Of a DNA stretch of 5,298 nt, positions 4,896-5,298 are shown piece by piece. The translations under genes were made by a program, and so were the position numbers. The first letter of the stretch is position 1; the number at the start of each line of letters is the position of its first letter. Source of the DNA: an uncultured Enterobacter sp. (GTDB taxonomy: Bacteria; Pseudomonadota; Gammaproteobacteria; Enterobacterales; Enterobacteriaceae); NCBI GenBank assembly GCA_946477805.1, contig CAMKZP010000278.1, positions 1 through 5,298 on the forward strand. The letters are read 5' to 3'. Under the pieces are notes generated by a model. That model worked only from the letters and a program-made list of their open reading frames with translations. It made no database searches and was not told the DNA's origin.

Positions 4896-5298
4896 ATGAG
4901 TCAGGTAAGCGCAGAATTTATCCCGACACGCATTGCTATTCTTACCGTTTCCGACCGCCGGGGTGAAGAAGATGATACCTCCGGCCACTGGCTGCGCGAT
5001 GCGGCCCACGAGGCCGGGCACAAGGTTGTTGATAAAGCCATCGTCAAAGAGAACCGCTACGCCATACGCGCGCAGGTGTCTCACTGGATCGCCAGAGATG
5101 AGGTGCAGGTGGTATTGATCACCGGCGGCACAGGGTTTACCCCAGGCGATCAGGCGCCCGAAGCGCTGCTCCCGCTGTTCGACCGCGAAGTGGAGGGGTT
5201 TGGCGAGGTGTTCCGCATGCTTTCGTTTGAAGAGATAGGCACCTCCACGCTGCAGTCGCGCGCCGTGGCGGGCGTGGCGAACCATACGCTGATTTTTG
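4896..5298 (+). CDS. moaB: Molybdenum cofactor biosynthesis protein MoaB (5' part)
   Basis: The frame opens at ATG 4896 and is still open at the window edge, giving 134 residues plus one base of a protein expected to be about 170 aa. It matches E. coli MoaB nearly throughout: MSQVSAEFIPTRIAILTVSD at the start, RRGEEDDTSG (21-30), and the pterin-binding ITGGTG loop (75-80) followed by FTPGDQAPEALLPL. MoaB belongs to the MogA/MoaB family, whose members bind molybdopterin and adenylylate it before metal insertion. In E. coli MogA does this job, and the exact role of MoaB is unclear. A good Shine-Dalgarno, AAGGA (4883-4887), lies 8 nt upstream. The 24-nt gap after moaA, with no promoter or terminator, supports co-transcription. 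Confidence 0.96.
   Translation, partial: MSQVSAEFIPTRIAILTVSDRRGEEDDTSGHWLRDAAHEAGHKVVDKAIVKENRYAIRAQVSHWIARDEVQVVLITGGTGFTPGDQAPEALLPLFDREVEGFGEVFRMLSFEEIGTSTLQSRAVAGVANHTLIF

Overview
The window is an ordinary chromosomal segment of a gamma-proteobacterium of the family Enterobacteriaceae. Its order is uvrB (+), ybhK/yvcK (-), moaA (+), moaB (+, cut by the window edge), as in Escherichia coli downstream of the bio operon. Every protein looks very close to its E. coli counterpart, judged from remembered sequences. The GC-rich third codon positions and a CCCTCTCCC/GGGAGAGGG intergenic palindrome suggest an Enterobacter, Leclercia, Lelliottia or Klebsiella-like genome rather than E. coli itself; the genus is inference.

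Layout: 1-538 is a long AT-richer control region for uvrB, with an inverted pair of DnaA boxes, a LexA (SOS) box and a probable sigma70 promoter. uvrB (539-2554) encodes the damage-loading helicase subunit of nucleotide excision repair. It converges with ybhK (3533-2625, minus strand), a CofD/YvcK-family protein, and the 70-bp gap between them holds a perfect 9-bp-stem hairpin. ybhK and moaA diverge from a 348-bp region that carries, in order toward moaA, a perfect ModE operator, a candidate promoter, an 18-bp palindrome and a molybdenum cofactor (Moco) riboswitch ending at the moaA start codon. moaA (3882-4871) and moaB (from 4896) are the first two genes of the Moco biosynthesis operon.

The uvrB control region fits DNA-damage induction (LexA) plus a possible link to replication initiation (DnaA). 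The moa leader fits a two-level circuit: ModE senses molybdate at the DNA, and the riboswitch senses the finished cofactor in the RNA, where the predicted outer stem covers the moaA ribosome binding site. ybhK is a neighbour with no evident functional link to either pathway.

No undescribed system, mobile element, CRISPR array, tRNA or rRNA is seen. The points most worth a second look are in the moaA leader: compensatory stem changes, an in-frame AUG in a hairpin loop, a relocated GGA motif and the adjacent palindrome. The uvrB promoter architecture is the other one.
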